Source: Rickettsia endosymbiont of Ceutorhynchus obstrictus
GTDB taxonomy: Bacteria; Pseudomonadota; Alphaproteobacteria; Rickettsiales; Rickettsiaceae
DNA: 64,000 bases
Direction: 5' to 3'
Assembly (NCBI RefSeq): GCF_964026565.1
Contig: NZ_OZ032162.1
Span: 1,612,001 to 1,676,000 of the forward strand
Within the stretch, counting starts at the first letter, position 1, and each line of letters begins with the position of its first letter. The translations under genes and the position numbers were made by a program. The notes beneath the pieces are model-generated. The model searched no databases, had not been told where the DNA came from, and saw nothing but the letters and a program-made list of their open reading frames with translations. Shown here one piece after another: positions 16,867 through 26,338 of the stretch.

Positions 16867-18399
16867 TTAAACTAAAAATCCTTTCACAAATTCCTCTAAA
16901 AACACCTTTAACTTTTGTTCATTTTCGTCTGTTATGCGTTTTTCATTTTTAATAGAGTCTAAAATATCTTTTTTACTACTCCTCATTTCCTCAAGCAATT
17001 GATGTTCAAATTCCTTAACTCTTTCTACAGGAACATCATTTAAATATTTCTTAGTGCCGACATAAATACTAATTACTTGCTCTTCTACGGGAAAAGGGTG
17101 ATACTGACTTTGCTTTAATATTTCGACAAGTTTTTTGCCGTGATCGATAAGCTTCCTAGTTGCGGGGTCTAAATCAGAACCGAATTGTGAAAAGGATTCA
17201 AGTTCTCTAAATTGTGCAAGCTCAAGTTTCACCGAACCTGCTACTTGTTTCATAGCTTTTATTTGCGCAGCGGAGCCTACCCTACTGACCGATATACCGA
17301 CATTTACTGCAGGTCTTACACCTTTATAAAAAAGCTCGCTTTCTAAAAATATCTGCCCGTCGGTGATTGAGATAACATTAGTCGGGATATATGCCGATAC
17401 GTCACCTGCTTGTGTTTCAATTATCGGCAAAGCGGTTAACGACCCTCCACCTTCCGCATCAGACATTTTAGCGGCTCGCTCTAACAACCTTGAATGCAAA
17501 TAAAAGACATCACCCGGATAAGCTTCACGCCCCGGCGGTCTTCTAAGTAATAATGAAATTTGCCGATAAGCTACCGCATGTTTACTTAAATCATCGTAAA
17601 TAATCAAAGCATGCATACCGTTATCACGAAAATACTCTCCCATACTACAAGCAGAATAAGGCGCAATAAATTGTAGCGCGGCCGCTTCCGATGCCGTTGC
17701 CGAGACAATAATCGTATAATCCATCGCGCCGGCATCTTCTAATTTTTTTACTATCTGCGCAACATTTGATCTTTTTTGCCCGACGGCAACATAAATGCAA
17801 TAAATTTTATCCTTCTCATTCGCCAGAAGATGAGTTTGTTTTTGATTGATAATAGTGTCAATAGCTATCGCGGTTTTACCCGTTTGCCTATCACCGATAA
17901 TTAACTCCCTTTGACCTCTACCGATCGGAATCAGCGAATCAATAGCTTTAATGCCCGTCTGCACCGGTTCGCTAACGCTAGTTCTGGCTATTATTCCCGG
18001 CGCCTTCATCTCAATATGCCGATACTGCTCTGCCGCAATATCACCTTTTCCGTCAATCGGTTTGCCGAGTGCATCAACGACTCGACCAAGCAAAGCTTTC
18101 CCAACCGGCACTTCTAAAATTTCTTTAGTTCTTTTTACTTTATCGCCTTGTTCTACTTGATTATCATCCCCCATAATCACAGCACCCACACAGTCGGTTT
18201 CTAAGTTAAGAACAAACCCCTTAATTCCTGACTCAAATTCTACTACTTCACCGACTTTTACGTTATCGAGACCGTATATTTTAGCTACACCGTCACCGAT
18301 AGTTATCACCTGCCCAACTTCCTGTAATTCACTGAGCTGATCGATATTGGCAATTTCTTTTTGCAATATTTCGGCAACTTCAACGGCTTTTAACTTCAT
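16867..18399 (-). CDS. atpA: ATP synthase F1 alpha subunit
   Basis: 510 residues, normal length. The P-loop GDRQTGKT is at 169-176, the regulatory nucleotide site continues in LIIYDDLSKHAVAYRQISLLLRRPPGREAYPGDVFYLHSRLLERAAK, and the alpha/beta signature reads PAVNVGISVSRVGSAAQ. It carries the non-catalytic nucleotide sites of F1. The C-terminal helix bundle ends EEFVKGFLV. The start follows GGAGGATAAAAT, a good ribosome-binding site. Confidence 0.98.
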   Translation of the reverse strand: MKLKAVEVAEILQKEIANIDQLSELQEVGQVITIGDGVAKIYGLDNVKVGEVVEFESGIKGFVLNLETDCVGAVIMGDDNQVEQGDKVKRTKEILEVPVGKALLGRVVDALGKPIDGKGDIAAEQYRHIEMKAPGIIARTSVSEPVQTGIKAIDSLIPIGRGQRELIIGDRQTGKTAIAIDTIINQKQTHLLANEKDKIYCIYVAVGQKRSNVAQIVKKLEDAGAMDYTIIVSATASEAAALQFIAPYSACSMGEYFRDNGMHALIIYDDLSKHAVAYRQISLLLRRPPGREAYPGDVFYLHSRLLERAAKMSDAEGGGSLTALPIIETQAGDVSAYIPTNVISITDGQIFLESELFYKGVRPAVNVGISVSRVGSAAQIKAMKQVAGSVKLELAQFRELESFSQFGSDLDPATRKLIDHGKKLVEILKQSQYHPFPVEEQVISIYVGTKKYLNDVPVERVKEFEHQLLEEMRSSKKDILDSIKNEKRITDENEQKLKVFLEEFVKGFLV

Positions 18400-18449
18400 T
18401 TATTTTATCCTCCATCCAAAAACGGTATTGCTATAACTATATCATTGCA

Positions 18450-18722
18450 AGCCGCTATAGGCTTTGTTGCATGACTCGAATTTTTGCAAAGCAATCCGGT
18501 GTCATGCCGTGGCTTGACTGGTCTTGTTGCATGGCTCTAAAAAAGTGCCGTATGTCATTCCCGCGCAGGCGGGAATCTAGAAAAAATACTTAAAATAAAC
18601 AAAATTATATAAAAATTTACTATATAATTCGCTTAAATCATTCTCTGGATTCCCGCTTTCGCGAGAATGACATCGAAAATTCGAGCCATGCAACAACGCC
18701 AATGCCTCCTCGGCAATGACGG
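18450..18722. repeat. Repeat mosaic between atpH and atpA
   Basis: Contains GGCTTTGTTGCATGACTCGA, a GTCATGCCGTGGCTTGAC half-palindrome, a second GTTGTTGCATGGCTC, GTCATTCCCGCGCAGGCGGG with its mate GGATTCCCGCTTTCGCGAGA, and CGAGCCATGCAACAACGCC. Two palindromes are nested and one is cut short. No gene was seen in this 356-bp gap. Confidence 0.8.
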
Positions 18723-18755
18723 CTTACGTTTCTACTCCTTAAGCTGACTTAAGTA

Positions 18756-19310
18756 TCATATAGTAACCCTAGCCGCCTTTAAGGTTTTTGCTATTTTGTT
18801 TAAACTTCCCTGTATGGAATAATCTTGTAATATACTATCATATTTAATGACCACCCCACCGATAATTGCAGGGTCTAAAGTAAAAATTATCTCGGCTTTT
18901 TGTTTCAACTCTTCCTCTATATAATTCTTTAGCCAATCTTGTTCTTGTGACTGTAATAGTTTAACGGAAGTAACCTGCACCTTTTTTATATTTTTACTTT
19001 CATCTAGCAATTGGTGATAAGCTTTGACTATCTCCGATAAAATAGACATACGGGAATTTTTTATTAATAACAATAAAAAATTTTGCACCATATTATCAAT
19101 TTTAAACGTTTTTGCTAGCAATTTAATTGCTTTAATTTTATGAAGCTTATGAATTATAGGCGAACACATAACCTTTTTGATATCAATATTATCATCGATA
19201 GCTTGATTTATAACCTTGATTTGTTCAAAAATTTCTTCCCAGGTATTATTATCTCTACCGTTATTAAACAATGCAGCGGCATAATTTTTAATTAATTTTT
19301 CTCTAGTCAT
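18756..19310 (-). CDS. atpH: ATP synthase F1 delta subunit (OSCP)
   Basis: 184 residues. The N-terminal helical domain starts REKLIKNYAAALFNNGRDNNTWEEI. The C-terminal signature DPAIIGGVVIKYDSILQDYSIQGSLNKIAKTL is typical of delta/OSCP. Delta ties the F1 head to the peripheral stalk. It is the first gene of the atpH-A-G-D-C cluster; the F0 genes are not in this window, as is common in alphaproteobacteria. Confidence 0.95.
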   Translation of the reverse strand: MTREKLIKNYAAALFNNGRDNNTWEEIFEQIKVINQAIDDNIDIKKVMCSPIIHKLHKIKAIKLLAKTFKIDNMVQNFLLLLIKNSRMSILSEIVKAYHQLLDESKNIKKVQVTSVKLLQSQEQDWLKNYIEEELKQKAEIIFTLDPAIIGGVVIKYDSILQDYSIQGSLNKIAKTLKAARVTI

Positions 19311-19371
19311 GGTACTTTATAAGTCTTAGTGTAATAAACTATTTGTAAATTTTTACCTTAATTTTAGCCTT

Positions 19372-19652
19372 TAATGTCATTCTAGCTAAAGGCGAGAATC
19401 TATTATCCGTCATTGCGAGGAGGCATTTATGTCGACGCGGCAATCCGGTCCTTGTCATGCTGAACAAGTTTTGCGCATCTTTTTTTAGTAGATCCTGAAA
19501 TAAATTCAGGATGACTATATTTTTCTGGATTGCCGCGTCGGGACTACGTCCCTCCTCGCAATGACGGGTTTTTCGAGCCACGCAACAATGCCTATAGTCG
19601 CTCGCAATGACGTTTGGAGTATTCGCACAACATATCGCAACTAGGAATGACA
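19372..19652. repeat. Repeat mosaic between lpdA and atpH
   Basis: Includes GTCATTCTAGCTAAAGGCGA, GTCATTGCGAGGAGGCATTT, GATCCTGAAATAAATTCAGG, GTCGGGACTACGTCCCTCC and two AATGACG ends. Partly degraded palindromes from at least three families overlap. No gene was seen here; the 104-codon minus-strand frame is a repeat shadow. Confidence 0.75.
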
Positions 19653-19655
19653 TTT

Positions 19656-21035
19656 TTAAATATGTATAGCTCTATCAAATGCTTGCAATACTGATTCTGC
19701 CGTCATTTCAGATAATGTCGGATGTGGGAAAATACTATTAATTAAATCAAGTTCAGTTCCTTCCAAGCTTTTAGTAATTACATAACCGTGAATTAATTCA
19801 GTAACTTCCGTTCCTATTAAATGAGCTCCGAGCAACTCGCCGGTTTTAGCATCAAAAATAGTTTTTATCATCCCTTCACTATCGCCGATAACTAAGGCTT
19901 TACCGTTTGCCGCAAAAGGAAATCTCCCGACTTTTAGCTGATAGCCCGCTTTTTTAGCCGCCTCTTCCGTGAGTCCGACACTGGCGATTTGCGGAGAGGA
20001 ATAAGTACACCCCGGAATATTATACTTATTAACGGCATGGGGTTTAAGTCCCGCTATAAATTCTGCGGCTATAATTCCTTCATGACTTGCTTTATGTGCA
20101 AGCCATGGTCCGCCTGCTACATCGCCTATAGCATAAATTCCAGCCTCACTAGTCTGCATAAATTCATTCGTAACTATATGACCGCTTTCTATTTTGATTT
20201 TGGTTTTTTCTAAACCTAAATTTTCGGTATTAGCAATAATCCCCACCGCCATCAGCAAAATTTCAGCCGGTAAAATTCCTCTATTTTCAAGTTCTATCTC
20301 TATTTTATCTTTCATTTTAGTTTGCTTTAAAAGCTTTACATCCGTGTAAAATTTTATCCCTCTTTTTTCAAAGCTTTTTCTAGCAATTAAAGAAATTTCA
20401 GCATCCTCAACGGGTAATATTCGGCTATGCGCTTCAATCACCGTAACATCCACGCCTAAGCTATTATAAAACGAAGCAAATTCTATCCCGATTGCGCCCG
20501 AACCTACTATAATCATCGATTTAGGCAGTTCTGACGGCACCATTGCTTCTTTAGAAGTCCAAATTTGTTTGCCGTCAGGCTCAAATCCTTTTAAAATTCT
20601 TGGGCGCGCTCCCGTAGCAATAATAATATTTTCTGCCTTTATCGCAGATTTACCGAGCGATGAATCTATATTTATTACTTTATCAGCACTTAGTGACGCT
20701 ATCCCGTCTATTACGGTAACTTTATTTTTTTTAAGCAATAATTTAACACCGCCGGCTAACTTAGCGGATATTTCTCTTGAACGCTCAACTATTTTTCTTA
20801 TATTAATCGTCGAACTACCTACTTCAACACCATAATCCGCAGCATGTTTTATATGCTCAAAAATTTCTGCCGATTTAAGTAGCGACTTGGTCGGTATACA
20901 CCCCCAATTAAGGCATACTCCTCCTAAATGCTCTTTCTCGATTAAAGCAACTTTTTTCTTTAATTGCGCCGCTCTAATTGCCGCAACATATCCACCGGGC
21001 CCGCCGCCTATTACTACTAAATCATAATTGTCCAT
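19656..21035 (-). CDS. lpdA: Dihydrolipoyl dehydrogenase (E3)
   Basis: 459 residues from the ATG at 21035. The FAD Rossmann motif VVIGGGPGGYVAAIRAAQ is at 7-24. The redox-active disulfide is C41 and C46 in GGVCLNWGCIPTK. The NAD domain is IIVGSGAIGIEFASFYNSLG, and the C-terminal catalytic His-Glu pair lies in IFPHPTLSEMTAE. E3 re-oxidises dihydrolipoamide in the 2-oxoacid dehydrogenase complexes. The open frame continues 44 codons upstream to 21167 through repeat DNA (MPRRHKCLLAM..). The internal ATG is preferred because it starts right before the FAD domain. Confidence 0.96.
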   Translation of the reverse strand: MDNYDLVVIGGGPGGYVAAIRAAQLKKKVALIEKEHLGGVCLNWGCIPTKSLLKSAEIFEHIKHAADYGVEVGSSTINIRKIVERSREISAKLAGGVKLLLKKNKVTVIDGIASLSADKVINIDSSLGKSAIKAENIIIATGARPRILKGFEPDGKQIWTSKEAMVPSELPKSMIIVGSGAIGIEFASFYNSLGVDVTVIEAHSRILPVEDAEISLIARKSFEKRGIKFYTDVKLLKQTKMKDKIEIELENRGILPAEILLMAVGIIANTENLGLEKTKIKIESGHIVTNEFMQTSEAGIYAIGDVAGGPWLAHKASHEGIIAAEFIAGLKPHAVNKYNIPGCTYSSPQIASVGLTEEAAKKAGYQLKVGRFPFAANGKALVIGDSEGMIKTIFDAKTGELLGAHLIGTEVTELIHGYVITKSLEGTELDLINSIFPHPTLSEMTAESVLQAFDRAIHI

Positions 21036-21106
21036 TTCAAACTCGCTTAAGTTGTTTTCTAATATTATTTGTAAATACGCTCTAAATGTCATTCCTAGCT
21101 CAAGGC

Positions 21107-21314
21107 GGCTTTGTTGCGTGGCTACCAGAATCGTCATTGCGAGGAGGCATTTATGCCGACGCGGCAATCAAGTATAAACATATTTTTATACTAAACTTGT
21201 TTAGTATTCTAATTAAATCCCTCATTACATTCGGGATAGCCTGGATTGCCGCAGCCACTTCGTGGCTTCGCAATGACGAGTTTTTTATTAATTTTCGAGC
21301 CATGCAACAATGCC
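21107..21314 (-). mobile_element. Family A element, 208 bp, with 9-bp target duplication
   Basis: Reverse orientation. Ends GGCTTTGTTGCGTGGCTACC and CGAGCCATGCAACAATGCC. The flanks GCTCAAGGC at 21098-21106 and 21315-21323 are identical. The target is again the GCTAAAGGCGGG-type palindrome, here in a GCTCAAGG variant carried by both flanks, so the duplication was made from this particular site. Confidence 0.92.
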
Positions 21315-21323
21315 GCTCAAGGC

Positions 21324-21450
21324 GGGGCGTTATTGCATGGCTCGAATTTTTGCAAAGTGTTTCGGTGTCATCTAGTTGCTTGACCACGGCATCCAGTCAG
21401 ACTTTTTAATTTTTTCTGGATACCGTGGTCAAGCAACTAGATGACACTGA
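21324..21450. repeat. GTCATCTAGTTGCTTGACCACGG palindrome after truA
   Basis: Arms GTGTCATCTAGTTGCTTGAC and GTCAAGCAACTAGATGACAC pair over about 30 bases around TTTTTAATTTTTTCTGG. A GGCGTTATTGCATGGCTCGA end lies at its left. The same variant occurs at 22288-22369. The right arm reaches almost to the truA stop codon, so it could serve as the truA terminator. Confidence 0.8.
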
Positions 21451-22191
21451 TTAATAATCCACACCTACAAAATATAAACCGTAAGCCGGAGCGGTTGGAC
21501 CTGCAGCCTTTCTATCTTTTACCTCTAACGCCGTTTTCATTTCTTGTGCTTGCCAAATACCCCGACCGACTAATATTAAACTTCCAACGATATTACGCAC
21601 CATATGATGTAAAAATGACGGAGCGGCAAAGTAGAATTTTATTTCTTCATTCTCTTGAATAATTTCAATTTTCGACAAAGTTTTTATTGCCGATTTTGAT
21701 TGGCAGGCCGTAGCTCTAAATGAAGTAAAATCATGATTTCCTACAAGATGTAAAGCTGCCTCTTTCATAGATTCAACGTTCAAAGGTTCGCTAATCCACC
21801 ACGCTCTGTTAAAATCAATCACTACTGCATGCGGTCTATTAATAATTTTATACATATAATGACGAGTTAGAGCCGAAAACCTTGCATGGAAATTATCGTC
21901 TACGAGAATGCAATCTCTTACCCCCACTGTATAAGGACGCACAAAATGATTAATTGCTTTAATAATTTTATACGGTAGGATATATTTAGAAATATCAAAA
22001 TGCGCTACCTGCCCTAAGGCATGAACTCCTGCGTCGGTTCTACCCGATCCCCAGACGGTTACTTGTTCACCGCTAAATTTATAAACGGCTTCTTCTAATA
22101 TTTGCTGGACGGACATTACGTTTAATTGCCTTTGCCAACCGGCAAGTCCGGTACCTAAATATTCCACGTTAATTTTATATCGATAGTACAT
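21451..22191 (-). CDS. truA: tRNA pseudouridine synthase A
   Basis: 246 residues of normal length. The catalytic Asp is D53 in GSGRTDAGVHALGQVAHF. Further conserved elements are HARFSALTRHYMYKI near 100-114, FTSFRA near 156, and FLHHMVRNIVGSLILVGRG near 193-211. It makes pseudouridine at positions 38-40 of the anticodon arm of many tRNAs. Confidence 0.96.
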   Translation of the reverse strand: MYYRYKINVEYLGTGLAGWQRQLNVMSVQQILEEAVYKFSGEQVTVWGSGRTDAGVHALGQVAHFDISKYILPYKIIKAINHFVRPYTVGVRDCILVDDNFHARFSALTRHYMYKIINRPHAVVIDFNRAWWISEPLNVESMKEAALHLVGNHDFTSFRATACQSKSAIKTLSKIEIIQENEEIKFYFAAPSFLHHMVRNIVGSLILVGRGIWQAQEMKTALEVKDRKAAGPTAPAYGLYFVGVDY

Positions 22192-22227
22192 AACGCAAGT
22201 AGTTTATTATAAGGTCAGTATAAATAT

Positions 22228-22470
22228 CGCAACGTCATTGCGAGGAGGCATTGCCCGCGTGGATGGTTAAAATCGCTTAAAACTTGTCATCTAGTTGCTT
22301 GACCACGGTATCCAGAAAAAATTAAAAAGCCTGACTGGATACCGTGGTCAAGCAACTAGATGACACCGCGGTACTTTTAAAGAATACCCGAAATATAGCA
22401 ATTTTCGATCCATGCAACAACGCCTACAGCTTCTCGCAATGACGATTCCGGTATCCACCCAACAATACTC
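22228..22470. repeat. Palindromic repeats between rpoD and truA
   Basis: A core palindrome with arms GTCATCTAGTTGCTTGACCA and TGGTCAAGCAACTAGATGAC (about 22288-22369) is framed by GTCATTGCGAGGAGGC, GATCCATGCAACAACGCC and CTCGCAATGACGATTCCGG. The core matches the one next to truA at 21.4 kb, so truA is bracketed by two copies. Confidence 0.8.
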
Positions 22471-22485
22471 CTTGAAACATTAACC

Positions 22486-24381
22486 TTATCCCCCCATTAG
22501 AGAATCCGGATTATCGACCCGTTTCCCGTTACTTCTAAAACTACTAAGCTTTTTCGACCTAATCGGATGCTTTAATTTACGCAAAGCTTTTGATTCAATT
22601 TGCCTTATACGCTCTCTAGTTACATAAAATTGCTGCCCTACTTCTTCTAGAGTATGATCGGTATTCATACCTATACCGAAACGCATTCTAAGCACTCTTT
22701 CCTCACGCGGCGTAAGCGTTGCAAGTACCCTAGTTGTCACTTCCCGTAAATTTGATTGGATCGCAGCATCAAGAGGTGCTACGGCATTTTTATCTTCAAT
22801 AAAATCGCCTAGGAAACTACCGTCGTCATCTCCTACTGGGTTTTCTAGACTTATAGGCTCTTTTGCTATCTTCATTACTTTGCGTACCTTATCGAGCGGC
22901 ATCGATAAACGAGCTGCAATTTCTGCCGCGGTAGGCTCATAACCGAGTTCATTAAGCATTTGTCTTGAAGTACGAATGATTTTATTGATTGTTTCAATCA
23001 TATGTACGGGGATACGTATAGTTCTTGCCTGATCGGCGATGGCTCTCGTTATAGCTTGCCTAATCCACCAAGTTGCATAAGTAGAAAATTTATAACCTCT
23101 ACGATACTCAAATTTATCTACCGCCTTCATTAAGCCGATATTGCCTTCTTGAATTAAATCTAAAAACTGTAAACCTCTGTTGGCATATTTTTTAGCAATC
23201 GATATAACAAGTCGCAAATTGGCTTCTATCATATCTTTTTTTGCTTGCAAAGTTTGCCGCTCGCCTTTTTGGATAGTATTTACCAATTTTTTAAACTCAA
23301 CTACCGAAAGACCTATACCGGATTCTATAGAAGATAATTCATTAATCATTTGATCAATATAATTTGATTCCTTATTAATTAGCTCCTTCCAAGCAGACTT
23401 TTTGTTTTTTTTCATCTGCTCTTTCCAAGCAGTATTAATAACGACGCCGATATATTCTCCTAAAAAGCTTTGACGGCTTATACCGTATTTTTCGGCTAAT
23501 TTTAAAAATGCCGTTTCTTTATTTATTAAATCCCGATTTATGCTATACATTTTATTAAGAATTTCTTCTATTCTTTTGGAATTAAAATGAATATCCGAAA
23601 CTTCATTTACTAATAACTCTAAATTAGCTATATATTTTTTACTATTTTGTAATGTTTTTGATTGAGAAGGCTTGGCATAATAATTTTTTGCCTCCATTAC
23701 TAAATCTTCGCATATATGCGAGACTCTTTTCATACGCTCAATAATATTCGGTAGTATTTGCGATTCCATAGTAGAGATCGCTAAACCGCTTTCTTCGAGT
23801 TCATCAATTTCGGGATCAATATTTGGATCTTCTTCAAGCTCCGACTCTTCCTCATGTATTATATTAGATTCTATCTCGATCAAATCGCGTACTAACATCT
23901 TTTCGTTAACTAAATCTTCATACCATGTTATAAAAAATTTCATAGCAACAGGGCTTGCACATAATGATGAAATCATTAACTTCCGCCCTCCTTCGATTTT
24001 CTTAGCTATTTCTATTTCATCTTCGCGCGTTAAAAGATCGACTCCGCCCATATCTTTTAAATATAACCTTACCGGATCATCGGTAGTGCCTAAAGTTTCT
24101 TCTTCAGCTTCATCTTCCACTTCTTGATCGACATTACTAGCTAACTTAAATTCTTCATCCATGCCGATATCTAGCTTAATTTCATCATCTTCTCCGGGTT
24201 CTAAAATATCAACTCCGGCATCGGAAAATTTTAATATTGCCTTTTCTAGATAGTTTACCGTTAAATTTTTATTAATAGGCAGAGCTTTATTTAAATCGTC
24301 ATAAGTTACGGCTATCTTTTTAGCTTTAGCTTTTTTAACCAAACTATCTAGTTTATCTACATCCTTATTTATATTGCTCAT
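22486..24381 (-). CDS. rpoD: RNA polymerase primary sigma factor (sigma-70)
   Basis: 631 residues. Region 1.1 occupies about 1-80, and region 1.2 is DPVRLYLKDMGGVDLLTREDEIEIAKKIE near 101-129. A long acidic non-conserved region follows. Region 2 reads RLVISIAKKYANRGLQFLDLIQEGNIGLMKAVDKFEYRRGYKFSTYATWWIRQAITRAIADQ. Region 4.2 is TLEEVGQQFYVTRERIRQIESKALRKLKHP near the end. It directs core polymerase to housekeeping promoters. Its position downstream of dnaG matches the classic macromolecular-synthesis arrangement. Confidence 0.98.
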   Translation of the reverse strand: MSNINKDVDKLDSLVKKAKAKKIAVTYDDLNKALPINKNLTVNYLEKAILKFSDAGVDILEPGEDDEIKLDIGMDEEFKLASNVDQEVEDEAEEETLGTTDDPVRLYLKDMGGVDLLTREDEIEIAKKIEGGRKLMISSLCASPVAMKFFITWYEDLVNEKMLVRDLIEIESNIIHEEESELEEDPNIDPEIDELEESGLAISTMESQILPNIIERMKRVSHICEDLVMEAKNYYAKPSQSKTLQNSKKYIANLELLVNEVSDIHFNSKRIEEILNKMYSINRDLINKETAFLKLAEKYGISRQSFLGEYIGVVINTAWKEQMKKNKKSAWKELINKESNYIDQMINELSSIESGIGLSVVEFKKLVNTIQKGERQTLQAKKDMIEANLRLVISIAKKYANRGLQFLDLIQEGNIGLMKAVDKFEYRRGYKFSTYATWWIRQAITRAIADQARTIRIPVHMIETINKIIRTSRQMLNELGYEPTAAEIAARLSMPLDKVRKVMKIAKEPISLENPVGDDDGSFLGDFIEDKNAVAPLDAAIQSNLREVTTRVLATLTPREERVLRMRFGIGMNTDHTLEEVGQQFYVTRERIRQIESKALRKLKHPIRSKKLSSFRSNGKRVDNPDSLMGG

Positions 24382-24415
24382 ACGTTACATGCCTAGATCA
24401 ATTGTTAAAAGACTT

Positions 24416-24578
24416 AGAGGCTGTCTTCAAAGTTAATTTTAAAGCTAATTAAATTCTTTTTTGCTACAAATTATAAGTTTTTTTTGAAATAGGAACAGCT
24501 ATTCCAGCAAAAAACTTATTAATTTTCGCTATAAAACCTCTTTAATTATCAATTAAAATAACTCTGAAGACAGCCTCT
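24416..24578. repeat. 163-bp long inverted repeat bridging the rpoD-dnaG gap and the dnaG 3' end
   Basis: Outer arms AGAGGCTGTCTTCAAAGTTA and its mate TAACTCTGAAGACAGCCTCT. An inner hairpin of ATAAGTTTTTTTTG with AAAAAACTTAT surrounds GGAACAGCTATTCC. It looks like a small inverted-repeat transposable element. No flanking duplication is apparent. Its right arm encodes the last residues and stop codon of dnaG (ERLSSELF). It could also act as a hairpin between dnaG and rpoD. Confidence 0.8.
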
Positions 24579-26328
24579 CATTTAAAATTTGAAGTTCACT
24601 TGAAACTTTCAAAATTTCTTTTTGGTACAATAAAGCTTTTTCAAATCCTTCATTGTCGCCGGTTTGAATAATAGAAACATATTCTTGTTTTAATGATATC
24701 AGATAATGTTTTTTAAGTAACCATTGCCAAAATAGGTCTAAATGAACATTATCTTTATTAAAAGGCATACCTAAAAACAGATTATCAGAGCTTGATAATA
24801 GTAAAAAAATATCAAGAAAGCTAGTATTTTCCACAATCATACTAATATTGTCCACCTCTATATTAGTATCGATAATTTCTTCAAAATACCAGTTACGAAA
24901 CTCCTCAAGTAGTTTGTTATTAAAATTTAAATTCAATAAAAAATCTCGTGCATCTCCGTTTTGTAGCATCTCCGGAAATTTAACCAATATAGCGCAAAAT
25001 GCATGTTCTAATATCTCGAATTCTGAATAATCAGGGCTTGAAGGAACAATATTTAAATTTTTAGTAGCGCTCTTCCCTCTACTAACTAAATTTTGCCATA
25101 TTTGATCTTTAAAAAATCTATAATAATTAGTACTTAAATCCCTATCTGCTATTTTTGCACAATAATTTTTCAGATTCCTCTCCAAAACAGCCTTATCTTC
25201 TGCGGTTCTAAAAACTTTGCCGCTATATTCTATATCCCAAATCATTTCCGATAGGCTAATTCTTTTCTCTACTAGATGTGTAAAAAATTCCGTATTATTT
25301 TTATTAACGGCATCATCAGGGTCCAAGCCCGCCGGTAATCTAATGAAAGAAATCTTTTTATTACTATTTATTAACGGCAAAGCAATATTAATTGCTCTTA
25401 TACTTGCCTTTACTCCGGCAGCATCCCCGTCAAGGCATAATATAATCTCATCCCCGGCACGCCATAATTTTTGCAAATGGCTTTCGGTAACGGACGTACC
25501 TAAACTTGCTACCGCCTCATTAAATCCGGCTTGATAGAGAGCAATAACATCAAAATAACCTTCAACTAAAATCGAGCGATTCTTTTTATATGCGCTGCTA
25601 ATTGCTTTATTTTCGCCGTACAGAGTTTCACTTTTTTGAAATACTATAGTTTCCGGAGAATTTAAATATTTAGGCATGCCGTCATTAAGGACTCTACCGC
25701 CAAACCCAACTATTTTATTATATATATTCCTAATAGGAAAAGTTATCCGATCATAGAATATTTCATATATTTTGCCGTTTTCTCTCTTCCCTATCAATCC
25801 GGCTTTTTCAAGCTTTACGGGTTCGATACCTTTTTCTTTAAAAAAGTTTTGTAATTCTTTACCGGGCGGTGCAAAGCCTATTGAAAACTCTTTTATTGTC
25901 TCTTCATTAATACCGCGATTATGTAAATAATTTAGTATTTTAGGGGAAATTTGCGATCTAAAAAACTTATTAGCCAGTTCTAAAATATTTAAAATCTCAT
26001 CGGATTCTTCATAAAGCTCTTTTTGCTGCTCTGTTAATTTGGGTAATTCTATACCGTAATCACTAGCAAGTTTTACGGCTGATTCCGAATAAGATAACCC
26101 GCTAATTTGAGCGTTAAATTTTATTACGTCACCGGATGCCGCACAACCGAAGCAATAATAAAATCGTTTAGAATCGTTAACTGTGAAGGAAGGAGTTTTT
26201 TCTCGATGAAAGGGACATAAACCGATATAATTACCGGATTTTCTAGTTAAGGTTACCTTTTGCCTTACTACATCCGAGATATTAATACGATTTCTTAAAA
26301 GTTCATAAAATTCTAACGGAACTCTCAT
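24553..26328 (-). CDS. dnaG: DNA primase
   Basis: 591 residues. The CHC2 zinc finger has C38, H41, C59 and C62 (GLCPFHREKTPSF..YYCFGCAASGDVI). The RNA polymerase core follows (KRENGKIYEIFYDRITFPIRNIYNKIVGFGGRVL). The TOPRIM domain shows VEGYFDVIALYQAGFNEAVASLGTS and ILCLDGDAAGVKA. The C-terminal helicase-binding region is short and divergent. It makes primers at the replication fork. The last eight residues and the stop lie in the arm of the inverted repeat 24416-24578, so the native tail may have been replaced. Confidence 0.97.
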   Translation of the reverse strand: MRVPLEFYELLRNRINISDVVRQKVTLTRKSGNYIGLCPFHREKTPSFTVNDSKRFYYCFGCAASGDVIKFNAQISGLSYSESAVKLASDYGIELPKLTEQQKELYEESDEILNILELANKFFRSQISPKILNYLHNRGINEETIKEFSIGFAPPGKELQNFFKEKGIEPVKLEKAGLIGKRENGKIYEIFYDRITFPIRNIYNKIVGFGGRVLNDGMPKYLNSPETIVFQKSETLYGENKAISSAYKKNRSILVEGYFDVIALYQAGFNEAVASLGTSVTESHLQKLWRAGDEIILCLDGDAAGVKASIRAINIALPLINSNKKISFIRLPAGLDPDDAVNKNNTEFFTHLVEKRISLSEMIWDIEYSGKVFRTAEDKAVLERNLKNYCAKIADRDLSTNYYRFFKDQIWQNLVSRGKSATKNLNIVPSSPDYSEFEILEHAFCAILVKFPEMLQNGDARDFLLNLNFNNKLLEEFRNWYFEEIIDTNIEVDNISMIVENTSFLDIFLLLSSSDNLFLGMPFNKDNVHLDLFWQWLLKKHYLISLKQEYVSIIQTGDNEGFEKALLYQKEILKVSSELQILNERLSSELF

Positions 26329-26338
26329 AATATACTCG

